This document shows, in pieces, positions 1-8,497 of a stretch of DNA of 64,000 nucleotides; positions within the stretch are counted from its first letter, which is position 1, and each line of letters opens with the position of its first letter. A program made the position numbers and the translations under genes. The DNA comes from Bacillus gaemokensis (GTDB taxonomy: Bacteria > Bacillota > Bacilli > Bacillales > Bacillaceae_G), in assembly GCF_001590835.1 (NCBI RefSeq), contig NZ_LTAQ01000001.1, forward strand, positions 607,989 through 671,988, read 5' to 3'. The notes below the pieces were generated by a model. The model was not told the origin of the DNA and ran no database searches. It was given only the letters and a program-made list of their open reading frames with translations.

Positions 1-280
1 TGATTTGTTTATTTTCTCTTGACTCTTTATATAAAATAATTGTGCTTCCAATTACTTGAACGATTTCTGCTCTTGCACCTTTCGCAAGTTCTTCCGCAAC
101 TTCACGACGATCAAATTCACAGTTTTGTAACACGCTCACTTTAAACAATTCACGAACTTCTAGCGCCTCTGCAATTTGTTTTACCATATTTTCATTTACT
201 CCACCTTTTCCAACTTGAAAAATCGGTGTTAAGTGATGTGCCTTTGCACGTAAAAATCTTTTTTGTTTTCCTGTTAACAT
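1..280 (-). CDS. yhbY: YhbY-family RNA-binding protein (YqeI), 3' end outside window
   Basis: Small CRS1-YhbY (CRM) domain protein that associates with the large ribosomal subunit precursor. The ATG at 280 starts a protein opening MLTGKQKRFLRAKAHHL, followed by the FQVGKGG segment that forms the conserved RNA-binding GxxG loop at about residues 21-26. The frame stays open to the window edge, so only a few C-terminal residues are missing (family length about 96). It starts 4 bases after the aroE stop and belongs to the yqeG-yqeH-aroE-yhbY operon, whose B. subtilis counterpart continues into nadD. Family identification is firm; the cellular role is inferred from the family. Confidence 0.9.
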   Translation of the reverse strand, partial: MLTGKQKRFLRAKAHHLTPIFQVGKGGVNENMVKQIAEALEVRELFKVSVLQNCEFDRREVAEELAKGARAEIVQVIGSTIILYKESRENKQI

Positions 281-284
281 ATAA

Positions 285-1118
285 TTAGCCTCCAAGCTTT
301 TTCATTACTAATTGTTTCATTCTTTCAACATCAGGCATACGCCCTGTCCACATTTCAAATGCAAGTGCCCCTTGATAAACAAACATGTCAATTCCATTTT
401 GGACAATTGCACCTTTTTCTCTCGCATCTTGCAGAAGCTTTGTCTCAAATGGGTTATAAATAATATCCGAAACAATTGCCGCTGGTTTTAAAGAACGAAT
501 TTGCAAAGGTGTATGCTGTATACGCGGATGCATACCTATCGTTGTTGTATGAATAATAATATCATAATTCCCTTGTTCTTCTGTTGCTTGCTCTAACGAG
601 AGAGCATGTGATGTAATCTTCGATTGCCCCCCAGCAATAAGCTGCTCTGCTTTTTCTACTGTTCGATTGGCAATATCAATTTCATTTACACCTGCGTCTG
701 CAAGTGAAAAATAGATAGCACGACAGGCACCACCTGCACCAAGTAATAAAATCCGCTTTCGATTCAGCGGTTCTTTACTAATTGATTGTAAAGAACGAAC
801 GTAACCAATTCCATCTGTATTATAACCAATCAGTTTTCCATCTCGATGAACTACCGTATTCACAGCCCCAATTTGTTTTGCTAACGGGTCAATTTCATCT
901 AAGTGTTTCATAATGGAAACTTTGTGCGGAGTCGTTACATTAAATCCTGAGACCCCTAATGCCTTTAAACCTTTCACCGCTTCCCCCAGCGTCTCTTCTT
1001 CTACAAGAAATGCATGATAGTGAGCATCTATACTCAAGTGCTCAAATGCATCGTTATGCATGAGTGGTGACAATGAATGTCCAATTGGATTTCCGATTAC
1101 ACCATATAATTGTTTCAT
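285..1118 (-). CDS. aroE: shikimate dehydrogenase
   Basis: NADPH-dependent reduction of 3-dehydroshikimate to shikimate, the fourth step of chorismate and aromatic amino acid synthesis (cytosol). The 277-residue length is normal. The shikimate-binding serines sit in HSLSP (15 and 17), the catalytic lysine is Lys66 in NVTTPHK, the partner Asp is Asp102 in NTDGIG, and the Rossmann loop GAGGACRA is at 127-134. It lies 15 bases downstream of yqeH and 4 bases upstream of yhbY, in the same operon order as B. subtilis. Nothing unusual was seen. Confidence 0.97.
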   Translation of the reverse strand: MKQLYGVIGNPIGHSLSPLMHNDAFEHLSIDAHYHAFLVEEETLGEAVKGLKALGVSGFNVTTPHKVSIMKHLDEIDPLAKQIGAVNTVVHRDGKLIGYNTDGIGYVRSLQSISKEPLNRKRILLLGAGGACRAIYFSLADAGVNEIDIANRTVEKAEQLIAGGQSKITSHALSLEQATEEQGNYDIIIHTTTIGMHPRIQHTPLQIRSLKPAAIVSDIIYNPFETKLLQDAREKGAIVQNGIDMFVYQGALAFEMWTGRMPDVERMKQLVMKKLGG

Positions 1119-1133
1119 AAATCCCTCTCCGTA

Positions 1134-2240
1134 TTAAATTAAAGATTTACGTAATGAAACACTAACTCCTTTTGGTACATGAGCAACAATCTTTGCACCT
1201 GGCTCATTTACTGTAACCCAGCCTAATCCAGAGAATACAACGTCTGTTTTTGGCTCACGAATATTAAATTCGTATTTCACAAGCGCAGGCATATTTTCTA
1301 GCTCTTCTGGAGTTGGTGGATTTAATAATGCCCCAGCATGATTTTCATATAATTCATCTGCTTTTTCAAGTTTCGTGCGATGAATTGGTAGACGATTTGA
1401 TAAATGACAAGTGAATGCACGGCGGCCACCACTAATATAATCAAATCTTGCTAATCCGCCAAAGAACAATGTTTGTTCTTCGTTTAATTGGAATACCATC
1501 GGCTTAATTTCTTTCGTTGGCGTAATAAGCTTTAAGCTTTGTTTCCCAACGTAATGTGCCATTTGGTGGTGATTAATAATCCCCGGTGTATCGTATAAAG
1601 AAGATGTTTCATCTAATGGAATATCAATTAAATCAAGCGTTGTTCCTGGGAAATGGGACGTTGTAATCACATTCTCAGTTTCGTCACTAAATTCTTTGAT
1701 CATACGATTAATAAATGTAGATTTTCCAACATTCGTACATCCTACAACGTATACATCTTTACCACCACGGTACTCTTCAATTGCTTCAGCTAGTTCACCA
1801 ATCCCTTGTCCTTTTGCCGCACTAATTAAAAAGACATCTTCTGGCTTTAATCCAAGTTGCTTTGCACTATAACGCATCCAGTGTCTTACCTTATCAGGTT
1901 TTACCGACTTTGGAATTAAATCTGCTTTGTTTCCAACAAGTAATACTTTGTTGTTCCCTACAAAACGATGTAATCCTGGCAGCCAGCTCCCATTAAAGTC
2001 AAAGATATCTACAATTTTGACAACAAGTGCATCTGAATGCCCAATTCCATTTAAAATACGCAAAAAATCATCATCTGTTAAAGACACATCTTGAATTTCA
2101 TTATAGTTCTTTAAGCGAAAACACCGCTGGCAAATTACTTGTTCTTTTTCTAAAGACGAAGCTGGTGCATACCCGACTTCATTTTTATTTTCTGTTTGAA
2201 TTTCTACACCGCAACCAATACATTTAATTGTTTCAGTCAA
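1134..2240 (-). CDS. yqeH: ribosome biogenesis GTPase YqeH
   Basis: Circularly permuted GTPase needed for assembly of the small ribosomal subunit. An N-terminal zinc finger (Cys7, Cys10, Cys37, Cys40) precedes the G domain, whose motifs run in permuted order: NKAD (G4) near 104, SAAKG (G5) near 140, GCTNVGKST (G1) at 167-175 and DTPG (G3) at 217-220. The 368-residue length is typical. The gene starts 3 bases after the yqeG stop, consistent with translational coupling. Confidence 0.97.
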   Translation of the reverse strand: MTETIKCIGCGVEIQTENKNEVGYAPASSLEKEQVICQRCFRLKNYNEIQDVSLTDDDFLRILNGIGHSDALVVKIVDIFDFNGSWLPGLHRFVGNNKVLLVGNKADLIPKSVKPDKVRHWMRYSAKQLGLKPEDVFLISAAKGQGIGELAEAIEEYRGGKDVYVVGCTNVGKSTFINRMIKEFSDETENVITTSHFPGTTLDLIDIPLDETSSLYDTPGIINHHQMAHYVGKQSLKLITPTKEIKPMVFQLNEEQTLFFGGLARFDYISGGRRAFTCHLSNRLPIHRTKLEKADELYENHAGALLNPPTPEELENMPALVKYEFNIREPKTDVVFSGLGWVTVNEPGAKIVAHVPKGVSVSLRKSLI

Positions 2241-2243
2241 ACT

Positions 2244-2756
2244 TTATTCCTCCCAATTAATTAAACCTTTTTTCTTCATATTTCTCATAATTCTGCGTTC
2301 AATCTTCCGATTAAAGCGCGTCACTAAACCATCTGTTTGTGCTACTGGTACAACTAAAATCGTATGAAGACCAACACGATTTCCGCCCAATACATCTGTT
2401 AGCAATTGATCTCCAATTACGACTACTTCATCGGCTCTTAAATTCATTTCTTGCATTGCACGTTTGAAGGCACGAACAAACGGCTTACGTGCACTATGAA
2501 TAAATGGAATTCCAAGTGGATCTGCAAAGTCCTTTACACGTTGTTCATTATTATTCGAAACGACCGTCACCTGAATGCCCTGTTCTTTCATTTTCAAGAA
2601 CCACTGTTCAAGCTTCGGCGTTGCATTTGGACGGTCCCATTCAATTAAAGTATTATCTAAGTCAGTAATAATCCCTTTAATCCCGCGTTCTTTTAAATCT
2701 TTTGGTTGAACATGATATACGTTTTTCACGTATTCATTTGGTAAAAATAATTTCAA
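2244..2756 (-). CDS. yqeG: YqeG-family HAD phosphatase
   Basis: HAD superfamily hydrolase of subfamily IIIA. Motif I is TDLDNT (Asp32 nucleophile, Asp34 acid/base), motif II is the VVSNN stretch near residue 66, and the acidic motif is IGDQLLTD near 115. The 170-residue length matches the family. It heads the yqeG-yqeH-aroE-yhbY operon behind a GAGGTG ribosome site. The physiological substrate is not clear from sequence; phosphatidylglycerophosphate phosphatase activity has been reported for related proteins. Confidence 0.92.
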   Translation of the reverse strand: MKLFLPNEYVKNVYHVQPKDLKERGIKGIITDLDNTLIEWDRPNATPKLEQWFLKMKEQGIQVTVVSNNNEQRVKDFADPLGIPFIHSARKPFVRAFKRAMQEMNLRADEVVVIGDQLLTDVLGGNRVGLHTILVVPVAQTDGLVTRFNRKIERRIMRNMKKKGLINWEE

Positions 2757-2819
2757 TTTCTTTCACCTCTTTGAGGAGTATTCATAAAATTTTTCGACAA
2801 CATTTTTCGCTAGACAGCT

Positions 2820-2918
2820 TGTGGATAAAATTGTACACATTTTCCACATTAATATTTCAGTTAATTTAGAATTTATCAACACTTCATGCACATCTTATCC
2901 ACTGCGATCTGTGGATAA
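2820..2918. promoter_or_regulatory. cluster of DnaA boxes upstream of sda
   Basis: Two perfect DnaA boxes (TTATCCACA on the minus strand) lie at 2820-2828 and 2910-2918. One-mismatch boxes lie at 2831-2839 (TTGTACACA), 2840-2848 (TTTTCCACA), 2873-2881 (TTATCAACA) and 2895-2903 (TTATCCACT). They fill the yqeG-sda divergent intergenic region. In B. subtilis, sda transcription is controlled by DnaA through such boxes, coupling replication status to sporulation; this array fits that role. Confidence 0.85.
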
Positions 2919-2926
2919 ATACCCAT

Positions 2927-2955
2927 TTGTGACTGTCATATTTTTTTGATACAGT
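2927..2955 (+). promoter_or_regulatory. candidate sda promoter
   Basis: TTGTGA (2927-2932) and TACAGT (2950-2955) are separated by 17 bases and lie about 45 bases before the sda start, just downstream of the last DnaA box. The -10 match is weak, so this is a candidate only. Confidence 0.4.
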
Positions 2956-2999
2956 AGATGCAACAAAGAACCTATTCTTATTACCGGAGGTGACTCACC

Positions 3000-3155
3000 T
3001 TGAAAACGAAACATATGGAACAATTATCTACTGAGTTACTCACTGAGTCTTATTATAAAGCAAAAGAACTAAAATTAAATCCCGACTTCATTTTACTTAT
3101 AAAACAAGAAATTATAAGGCGCTCATTAGAGGACAAGCTTGTAAAATCGTCTTGA
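3000..3155 (+). CDS. sda: sporulation histidine kinase inhibitor Sda
   Basis: Checkpoint protein that binds the dimerisation domain of the sporulation kinases (KinA type) and blocks entry into sporulation when replication is impaired. The 51-residue product contains the family core [20 protein letters not shown] followed by [17 protein letters not shown], two antiparallel helices as in B. subtilis Sda (about 46 residues). The TTG at 3000 is 9 bases after GGAGG and is the preferred start. The ATG at 3015 gives a protein aligning exactly with the B. subtilis start but has poorer ribosome-site spacing. Upstream DnaA boxes and yqeG as neighbour support the call. Confidence 0.9.
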   Translation: MKTKHMEQLSTELLTESYYKAKELKLNPDFILLIKQEIIRRSLEDKLVKSS

Positions 3156-3184
3156 GTACATATAGATCATTGCTCTACCTGTAA

Positions 3185-3213
3185 AAAGAGCCATCTGTAA
3201 GATGGCTCTTTAA
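3185..3213 (+). terminator. sda terminator
   Basis: Perfect 12-bp stem AAAGAGCCATCT/AGATGGCTCTTT with a 3-base loop, 29 bases after the sda stop, followed by a short, weak T stretch. Confidence 0.75.
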
Positions 3214-3303
3214 TAAAATGAAACTTCCATCCTTGAAAACTCTTCATTAGGCACATCAGCCTATCTCGCTTCTTTGAGCCCTCACAAGTTTGTGGTAAAA
3301 CTT

Positions 3304-4101
3304 TTACTTCTCGTTCTCATGAGATAATCGAGTTGCAATTTTTTCACCAACACGAAGTTCTTGGCCACTCTTTAATGTTGAAACAGCTTCAATCATTCCT
3401 TTTTCAAACAATAACACAACTGTTGAACCAAATGTAAAGTATGCCATCTCTTCACCTTTTTGAACAGCATTTCTTTCATGAAGAAGCTCGATACTGTTTA
3501 CAAACATAGCACCTACTTTTACAAGGGCCATATGTTGCCCTTCACTGTCCACTTCTGTTACAGAACGATAATTCTTTGACAAAGGCTCTTTTCCATATTC
3601 CATGCCTGCTGCATTTACTGGATATGATTTTCTTCCAAGTATAAATCTCTCTGTCACAACACCTGAAAGTGGGCTATGAATGCGATGATAATGACTCGGA
3701 CTTAAATAAATAACCATATATGTACCGCCGGCATAACGCTTTGCTCGCTCTTCATTACCTAGCATATCCACAACTGAATAACGCTTGCCCTTAATATCAA
3801 ATGTTTTCGTTTCTTCAATAGGACCATAATCAGCAAAAACCCCATCAACAGGACTAACAATACTTGATGCCTCTGCATCAATTTCTCGCTTTCCTTCCTT
3901 CAACTTACGTGTAAACAATTCATGCAGCGTTCGATACTCCTTTAAATCCTTTTCCATCTCATCTTGATTTAATTGAAATACTTTTGCATAAGATGAGATA
4001 ATAATGGAACTTAAACGAGACTGTGCAAATTTACGTAGTATATAAGAAGTAAAACGTCCATTCGTAAGTTCGATCATAAGTCGATATAATGTACGTCGCA
4101 A
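3304..4101 (-). CDS. psd: phosphatidylserine decarboxylase proenzyme
   Basis: Converts phosphatidylserine to phosphatidylethanolamine at the membrane. The 265-residue proenzyme carries the self-cleavage motif as FGST (224-227), with cleavage expected between Gly225 and Ser226; the serine becomes the pyruvoyl group of the alpha subunit. Asp86 (SPVDG) and His142 (YHRIH) occupy the other catalytic positions. It is monocistronic here, between sda and sigK. Confidence 0.95.
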   Translation of the reverse strand: MRRTLYRLMIELTNGRFTSYILRKFAQSRLSSIIISSYAKVFQLNQDEMEKDLKEYRTLHELFTRKLKEGKREIDAEASSIVSPVDGVFADYGPIEETKTFDIKGKRYSVVDMLGNEERAKRYAGGTYMVIYLSPSHYHRIHSPLSGVVTERFILGRKSYPVNAAGMEYGKEPLSKNYRSVTEVDSEGQHMALVKVGAMFVNSIELLHERNAVQKGEEMAYFTFGSTVVLLFEKGMIEAVSTLKSGQELRVGEKIATRLSHENEK

Positions 4102-4365
4102 ACCACGAAACCTCCTAATCAGTCTTCATGTAACAATTAAGTTTAGTTTCCCCTTCTTTTCTTTCTCTATCATACAGTGAAACTGTTAAAAATGGTTTTT
4201 ATTACCACTTATAATCAAACAATCACTCGCTCAAAAAAAAGAATAAGTACTATTACCGTCTTAAATTCGTTAGCACCTTCTAATATTACAGATAGAACCC
4301 ATCATTTTCAACAGTGAACGTATATTTCCTCCTCGAGTTTCTTGTTTTATCCCCTTTTCATCAAA
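4102..4365. other. psd upstream region, no gene
   Basis: AT-rich spacer of about 260 bases. It contains the psd ribosome site (AGGAGG next to the start) and presumably the psd promoter. No conserved reading frame, repeat or recognised site was seen. Confidence 0.5.
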
Positions 4366-4397
4366 AGAAAAACGGCTGCACTTAAACCGCAGCCGTA
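4366..4397 (-). terminator. sigK terminator
   Basis: Stem ACGGCTGC (4372-4379) pairs with GCAGCCGT (4389-4396). On the minus strand it is followed by a TTTTTC tract. It lies directly downstream of sigK. Confidence 0.8.
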
Positions 4398-4405
4398 TCA
4401 CTCAT

Positions 4406-5119
4406 TTATGCTTTTCCTTTCTTCTCCTTCTCTGCCCGCACAAATTCATGAAACATTTTCATTAGTGCTCTCTTCTCAATTCTCGATACATAACTTCTTG
4501 AAATTCCTAGCGCTTTCGCAATTTCCCTCTGCGTTTTTTCTTTATCAAGACCAAGGCCAAAGCGCTTTACAATCACTTCTTTTTCTCGTTCATCTAAAAT
4601 ATCGATATATTCCTTAATCTTTTCTAACTCCATACTAAGCTGAATCATATCAATTACATCTTCTGCTTCAGATTTCAAAATATCGATAAGTGATATTTCA
4701 TTTCCTTCCTTGTCCTGTCCAATCGGGTCATGAAGTGAGACATCTTTTTTCGTTTTCTTCAATACACGTAAGTGCATTAAAATTTCATTTTCAATACAGC
4801 GAGCTGCATATGTTGCGAGTTTCGTCCCTTTCCCTGCTGAATAACTTTCAATCGCTTTAATGAGCCCAATCGTTCCGATAGAAATTAAATCTTCCGCATC
4901 TTCACCCGTGTTTTCAAATTTCTTAACAATATGCGCCACAAGCCGTAAATTATGTTCAATTAACATATTTCTTGCTTGAGCATCCCCTTGCTCCATTAAC
5001 TCTAAGTACTTTTTTTCATCATCTGATGACAACGGCTGTGGAAATGCGTTGTTTTTAACATAAGAAACAAATACAAACACTTCACGAACCATGTATCCAA
5101 TTGCGGCGAATAGACTCAA
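4406..5119 (-). CDS. sigK: RNA polymerase sigma-K factor (pro-sigma-K), uninterrupted
   Basis: Late mother-cell sporulation sigma factor, made as an inactive membrane-associated precursor and cleaved by SpoIVFB. The N-terminus [19 protein letters not shown] is the hydrophobic pro-sequence, with processing expected just before YVKNN. Region 2 ([18 protein letters not shown]) and region 4 with its helix-turn-helix ([24 protein letters not shown]) are intact. The TTG at 5119 is chosen because GGGGGTGA precedes it at good spacing and it gives a pro-sequence of normal size; an in-frame TTG at 5137 lacks a ribosome site. There is no skin-like insertion. Confidence 0.93.
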   Translation of the reverse strand: MSLFAAIGYMVREVFVFVSYVKNNAFPQPLSSDDEKKYLELMEQGDAQARNMLIEHNLRLVAHIVKKFENTGEDAEDLISIGTIGLIKAIESYSAGKGTKLATYAARCIENEILMHLRVLKKTKKDVSLHDPIGQDKEGNEISLIDILKSEAEDVIDMIQLSMELEKIKEYIDILDEREKEVIVKRFGLGLDKEKTQREIAKALGISRSYVSRIEKRALMKMFHEFVRAEKEKKGKA

Positions 5120-5404
5120 ACCCTTCACCCCCGCCAAAATAGTGGTCTTTACTATATGTATGTGGGCGGGTGGTTGTTTGTGTCTGTACGATATTGTTCG
5201 TGCATGTTTTTTAAATTACCTATTCGTTTATTATTAGTTCTATTAAAAATTGCCACAACCCGCTTCCTTCCATATACTAAAAATGAAAGATAGGAGTGTG
5301 GAATATGTATAATTTCACTAGTCCCTTGTTCATAAGTAGCTTGTAAGAGACACATTCCTTGTATCCTCTTGCAAGCTGCTTGTCTTACAAGGAGGGATTG
5401 CGAA

Positions 5405-5629
5405 ATGAAATTAGAAAGAACACGAGCCTATACTCATCATCAACGTATCATCAATAAAAAAATGAGTATCGCAAAATATATTTTAGACTATACCCCTAAG
5501 AAACCTGGTATCTTCGCAAAAGGAAAAGTACACTGCTCTTGCGGAATGTGTGCCACTAAATGGATAAAAGATGGACCACCTGCTAGCGCACAACGTTGGT
5601 TATACAAATTTGACACATATAAAGAGTAA
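5405..5629 (+). CDS. small Cys-rich protein of unknown function
   Basis: 74-residue basic protein starting at an ATG 8 bases after GGAGGG. It has a central cysteine cluster HCSCGMC (residues 43-49) in a KGKVHCSCGMCATKW context that could bind metal, and a Trp/Tyr-rich tail. I do not recognise the family. It is transcribed away from sigK, has its own terminator, and its message would carry a 5' hairpin directly before the ribosome site (5340-5391). Confidence 0.75.
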   Translation: MKLERTRAYTHHQRIINKKMSIAKYILDYTPKKPGIFAKGKVHCSCGMCATKWIKDGPPASAQRWLYKFDTYKE

Positions 5630-5642
5630 AAGTTTTTTTCGT

Positions 5643-5670
5643 AAAAGGTCTTCAATTGAAGACCTTTTTC
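5643..5670 (+). terminator. terminator after small Cys-rich gene
   Basis: Perfect palindrome AAAAGGTCTTCAA/TTGAAGACCTTTT (5643-5668) with a T tract, 13 bases after the stop at 5629. Confidence 0.85.
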
Positions 5671-5715
5671 CCTATATGTAATTCATAAAAATTTTGCAAC
5701 CTTTTAGAACTCACC

Positions 5716-7212
5716 TTATTTACTCCAAATTACTTCCCCAGTATGGGCATCAATATAACGAATTTCTCGTCTCATAACAAAATTAATATGATACGCTTCA
5801 CTACTCTCAACTGTCGTTTGTTTATAAATCAGTTCATATTTTGATAGATCTATATCATGATTTTCATGCCACTGTAATTCAACGCGCAGAGCATCTCTAT
5901 ATGTTTCTAAAGCCTGCTCTTTTCCTATCTTTGCATTTGTTTCATAAGTACGTAACTCTTCTATTACACCCAGAGCTATCCCACTATACATAATAACGTT
6001 TCCCGTTTCTGTATCTATGTTCATCATAACCAATGAGCAATCAACTGGAATGCCATTTACATACACATCAAAGTAAAATCTACCTGGGCTTTCCGCTTCA
6101 TCATAGTTGTCCCAAAGATGAAGATACTCTGTCGCATTCGGAATGACTTGTTCTAAAAACTGAAGTGCTTTCTTTAAACATTCTTCTCGCGATAATATTA
6201 CTTTTCCTTCTCTCTCAGGGACCAGATTAAAATAATGAAGCAATATGTTTGACTCTTTATCAATTCCAATTACCATAGGGTTTTCATATCGCAACATAGG
6301 AGAATGTTTTTTATAAAAATCATCCATTAAATAAGTCTGATTCTCTTCCTGCTCACTTTCCAATTCTTCTCTTGGAACAAATTTCATTCTTATTTCATTG
6401 TCATACTCTGCTTCAGATATTTTCACAAACTCTTCCTCATCTAAGGCCAGCAAACGAAACATATCTGTTTCTTGTTTATCATTCATTTGCGGCGCACTTA
6501 CCGCTACTGCAGGCGCTGGTTGATAATGCTCTGGTTCATGTAAATCTTTCCCTGTACAGGCATCAATAAACCTTACCCTTGGCACCGGTTCATATACAAG
6601 GCGATATCCACCTGCTTCTTTTCCATTCTCATATTCACATAGGTCAGGAGATAATTGCGCAAACACAAGTCGCATATCTTGTCTATCTTTCAATTCTTTC
6701 AAGACAATTTCCTTATCTGCAATTGAATCTGGCCATACTGGTTTTTCTTTCAATCCATTATGATTCCGAAATGCTACAACATTTCCTGATGGATGAACTC
6801 GTACAATACAACCTGTATTCGGCAATGGATATCCATTTACTTCTTGTACATAATGGACCGCATGCATTCCGCACCAATCTTCTACATAAATATATGTAGA
6901 AGCCTCGTATTCATTTGGTATATATTTCTTTACAAACAAATGCGCAATTTCTTTCGCTTTTTCTTCATTTATTTCTTCATCATTACTTTGGAAATACTCT
7001 TCATCATCTATATCCAATTCTATCAGTTCACCTGTATGTCTATTTAAAGTAATACGTATATTCTTCTCTTCGTCATCTTGATGCTCCCAAAACAATACAT
7101 GCAAAGGCTCATCTACTGTTTTTTGATCGTCTACAACAAGATGGTATTCATTTGGGATTTCAATAATATGCGCTACTTGCTTTTTTCTTTCTTCATTCTT
7201 TGTATTCATCAT
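5716..7212 (-). CDS. YcdB/YcdC-type repeat protein (PepSY-like)
   Basis: 498-residue acidic protein built from repeated modules. The segment EEKAKEIAHLFVKKYIPNEY (from about residue 83) recurs as SREECLKKALQFLEQVIPNA near 345 and IGKEQALETYRDAL near 432. Module ends share VRFIDACTGKDL near 213 and IRYIDAHTGEVIW at the C-terminus, the turn pattern of PepSY-like and YcdB/YcdC domains. No signal peptide or membrane segment is visible, so it may be cytosolic. The function is unknown; a regulatory or inhibitory role is only inferred from the fold. Confidence 0.7.
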   Translation of the reverse strand: MMNTKNEERKKQVAHIIEIPNEYHLVVDDQKTVDEPLHVLFWEHQDDEEKNIRITLNRHTGELIELDIDDEEYFQSNDEEINEEKAKEIAHLFVKKYIPNEYEASTYIYVEDWCGMHAVHYVQEVNGYPLPNTGCIVRVHPSGNVVAFRNHNGLKEKPVWPDSIADKEIVLKELKDRQDMRLVFAQLSPDLCEYENGKEAGGYRLVYEPVPRVRFIDACTGKDLHEPEHYQPAPAVAVSAPQMNDKQETDMFRLLALDEEEFVKISEAEYDNEIRMKFVPREELESEQEENQTYLMDDFYKKHSPMLRYENPMVIGIDKESNILLHYFNLVPEREGKVILSREECLKKALQFLEQVIPNATEYLHLWDNYDEAESPGRFYFDVYVNGIPVDCSLVMMNIDTETGNVIMYSGIALGVIEELRTYETNAKIGKEQALETYRDALRVELQWHENHDIDLSKYELIYKQTTVESSEAYHINFVMRREIRYIDAHTGEVIWSK

Positions 7213-7283
7213 GTCCTCTCCCTATCTCTAAATATATTAATCATATCATTCTTTCCAGAAAAAGGTTTTAGAATCTATAGAAA

Positions 7284-7309
7284 AAACAGCTAGATTTCTC
7301 TAGCTGTTT
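7284..7309 (-). terminator. rpmG terminator
   Basis: Stem AAACAGCTAG (7284-7293) with CTAGCTGTTT (7300-7309). On the minus strand it ends in TTTTTT. It overlaps the first base of the rpmG stop codon. Confidence 0.8.
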
Positions 7310-7458
7310 TACTTCGTTTCACGATGTAACGTCACTCGTTTTAATCGTGGACAATATTTTTTTAGTTCAATACGTTCCGGGTTATTTCGTTTATTCTTCT
7401 TCGAGATATAATTGCGATCCCCACACTCTGTACAAGCTAACGTAATATTTACACGCAT
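7309..7458 (-). CDS. rpmG: 50S ribosomal protein L33
   Basis: 49-residue ribosomal protein [20 protein letters not shown]... ending HRETK. It has Cys9, Cys12 and Cys36, but the fourth zinc ligand position (39, in KYCPRLKR) is leucine. It therefore sits between the zinc-binding (C+) and zinc-free (C-) L33 forms; its body resembles B. subtilis RpmGA, which has no zinc site. Stand-alone gene. Confidence 0.95.
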   Translation of the reverse strand: MRVNITLACTECGDRNYISKKNKRNNPERIELKKYCPRLKRVTLHRETK

Positions 7459-7690
7459 ATGATCATCACCTTTCTTTTAAAGATTGCAACTAAAACGTAA
7501 TGATTACGATTTATATATTAAATGCTATTTTATACTTTGTCAATTCTTTCTTTTAACAATCACTCTAAAAAGACAAAAAACTGAAACAATTAGTTCATAC
7601 GAAATTCACATCAATCTATTACTATTAGAATTGTACATAATCAACTTACTAACAATCCAGTTTATTGATATATAAAATTCAATTAGAAAG
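7459..7690. other. spacer between rpmG and the alarmone synthetase locus
   Basis: About 230 bases of AT-rich DNA with promoter potential on both strands. No conserved frame, hairpin or repeat was seen. Confidence 0.5.
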
Positions 7691-7701
7691 GAGTTACAGT
7701 C

Positions 7702-7773
7702 ATGAAAGCCAAATATCGTTTTATGATCTCATCATTTGCAGCATGTGCTTATATGATTTGGTATTTAGTATGA
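7702..7773 (+). CDS. putative 23-residue membrane peptide
   Basis: ATG at 7702 follows a good AAAGGAG site at 6-bp spacing and reads MKAKYRFMISSFAACAYMIW, then YLV and a stop: a basic N-terminus and one hydrophobic helix. The next gene, a small alarmone synthetase, begins 41 bases later, so they may be cotranscribed. No known family is recognised. The strong ribosome site is the main evidence. Confidence 0.5.
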   Translation: MKAKYRFMISSFAACAYMIWYLV

Positions 7774-7814
7774 TAAGCAACCTTATTTGCAAATATGAAA
7801 AGGTGTGTATATAA

Positions 7815-8465
7815 ATGGAATATAATCAATCAACCGTTAACTATTGGAAAGCATTTGTATTACCTTATACATTCGCTTTAGAAGAGTTAAAAACAAAATT
7901 CGAAATTATGAACCGGGAAGCTCAATTTTTAGAGGACTATAACCCGTTTGAACATATAAAAACAAGATTAAAACAACCTGAAAGCATTATTAAAAAGCTG
8001 GAACGAAAAAATTTATCTCCAACAATCGAGAATGCACAAACACAGTTACAAGATATTATCGGTATACGAATTACATGTTGCTTTGTGGAAGATATTTACC
8101 ATTTAAAACAAGTCATTGAAAAGCGTGAAGATATGCAAATTGTAGAGATAAAAGACTACATTGCTAATCCAAAGCAAAACGGCTATAAAAGTTTGCATAT
8201 GATTATTAAGTACCCATTATCATTGAATTCTGGTACAAAAGATGTCTTTGCAGAAATTCAATTAAGAACACTTGCGATGGACTTCTGGGCAAGTTTAGAG
8301 CACAAGCTCTATTATAAATATGAAGGGAATATTCCTGATTATTTAAAAGATGAACTTCATGATGCTGCTATGAAAGCAGAAGAACTTGATAATAAAATGG
8401 CAACGATTCGTCAAGATATTGATGAGATTGAAGCCTGTTCAAATCAAATTTTACTCCCATTATAA
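7815..8465 (+). CDS. small alarmone synthetase (GTP pyrophosphokinase, RelP/YwaC-like)
   Basis: Single-domain RelA/SpoT synthetase, 216 residues, with no hydrolase, TGS or ACT domain. Such enzymes make ppGpp/pppGpp from ATP and GDP/GTP, usually under cell-envelope stress. The ATP-binding stretch is around IKTRLKQPESIIKKLERK (49-66). The core is LQDIIGIRITCCFVEDIYHL (about 77-96), NGYKSLHMII, and EIQLRTLAMDFWASLEHKLYYKY near the C-terminus. The AMDFWASLEHK segment resembles YwaC/RelP more than YjbM/RelQ. The ribosome site is weak. Confidence 0.88.
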   Translation: MEYNQSTVNYWKAFVLPYTFALEELKTKFEIMNREAQFLEDYNPFEHIKTRLKQPESIIKKLERKNLSPTIENAQTQLQDIIGIRITCCFVEDIYHLKQVIEKREDMQIVEIKDYIANPKQNGYKSLHMIIKYPLSLNSGTKDVFAEIQLRTLAMDFWASLEHKLYYKYEGNIPDYLKDELHDAAMKAEELDNKMATIRQDIDEIEACSNQILLPL

Positions 8466-8497
8466 AAAAGGTTCTCCTGACATGAGAACCTTTTTTA
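8465..8497. terminator. bidirectional terminator
   Basis: Stem AAAAAGGTTCTC/GAGAACCTTTTT between the alarmone synthetase gene and the convergent lipoprotein gene, with T tracts on both strands. Confidence 0.85.

Noticed and set aside
5152-5355. 67-codon minus-strand frame upstream of sigK
   Set aside because: No ribosome site; lies in the sigK promoter region and overlaps the leader of the small Cys-rich gene.
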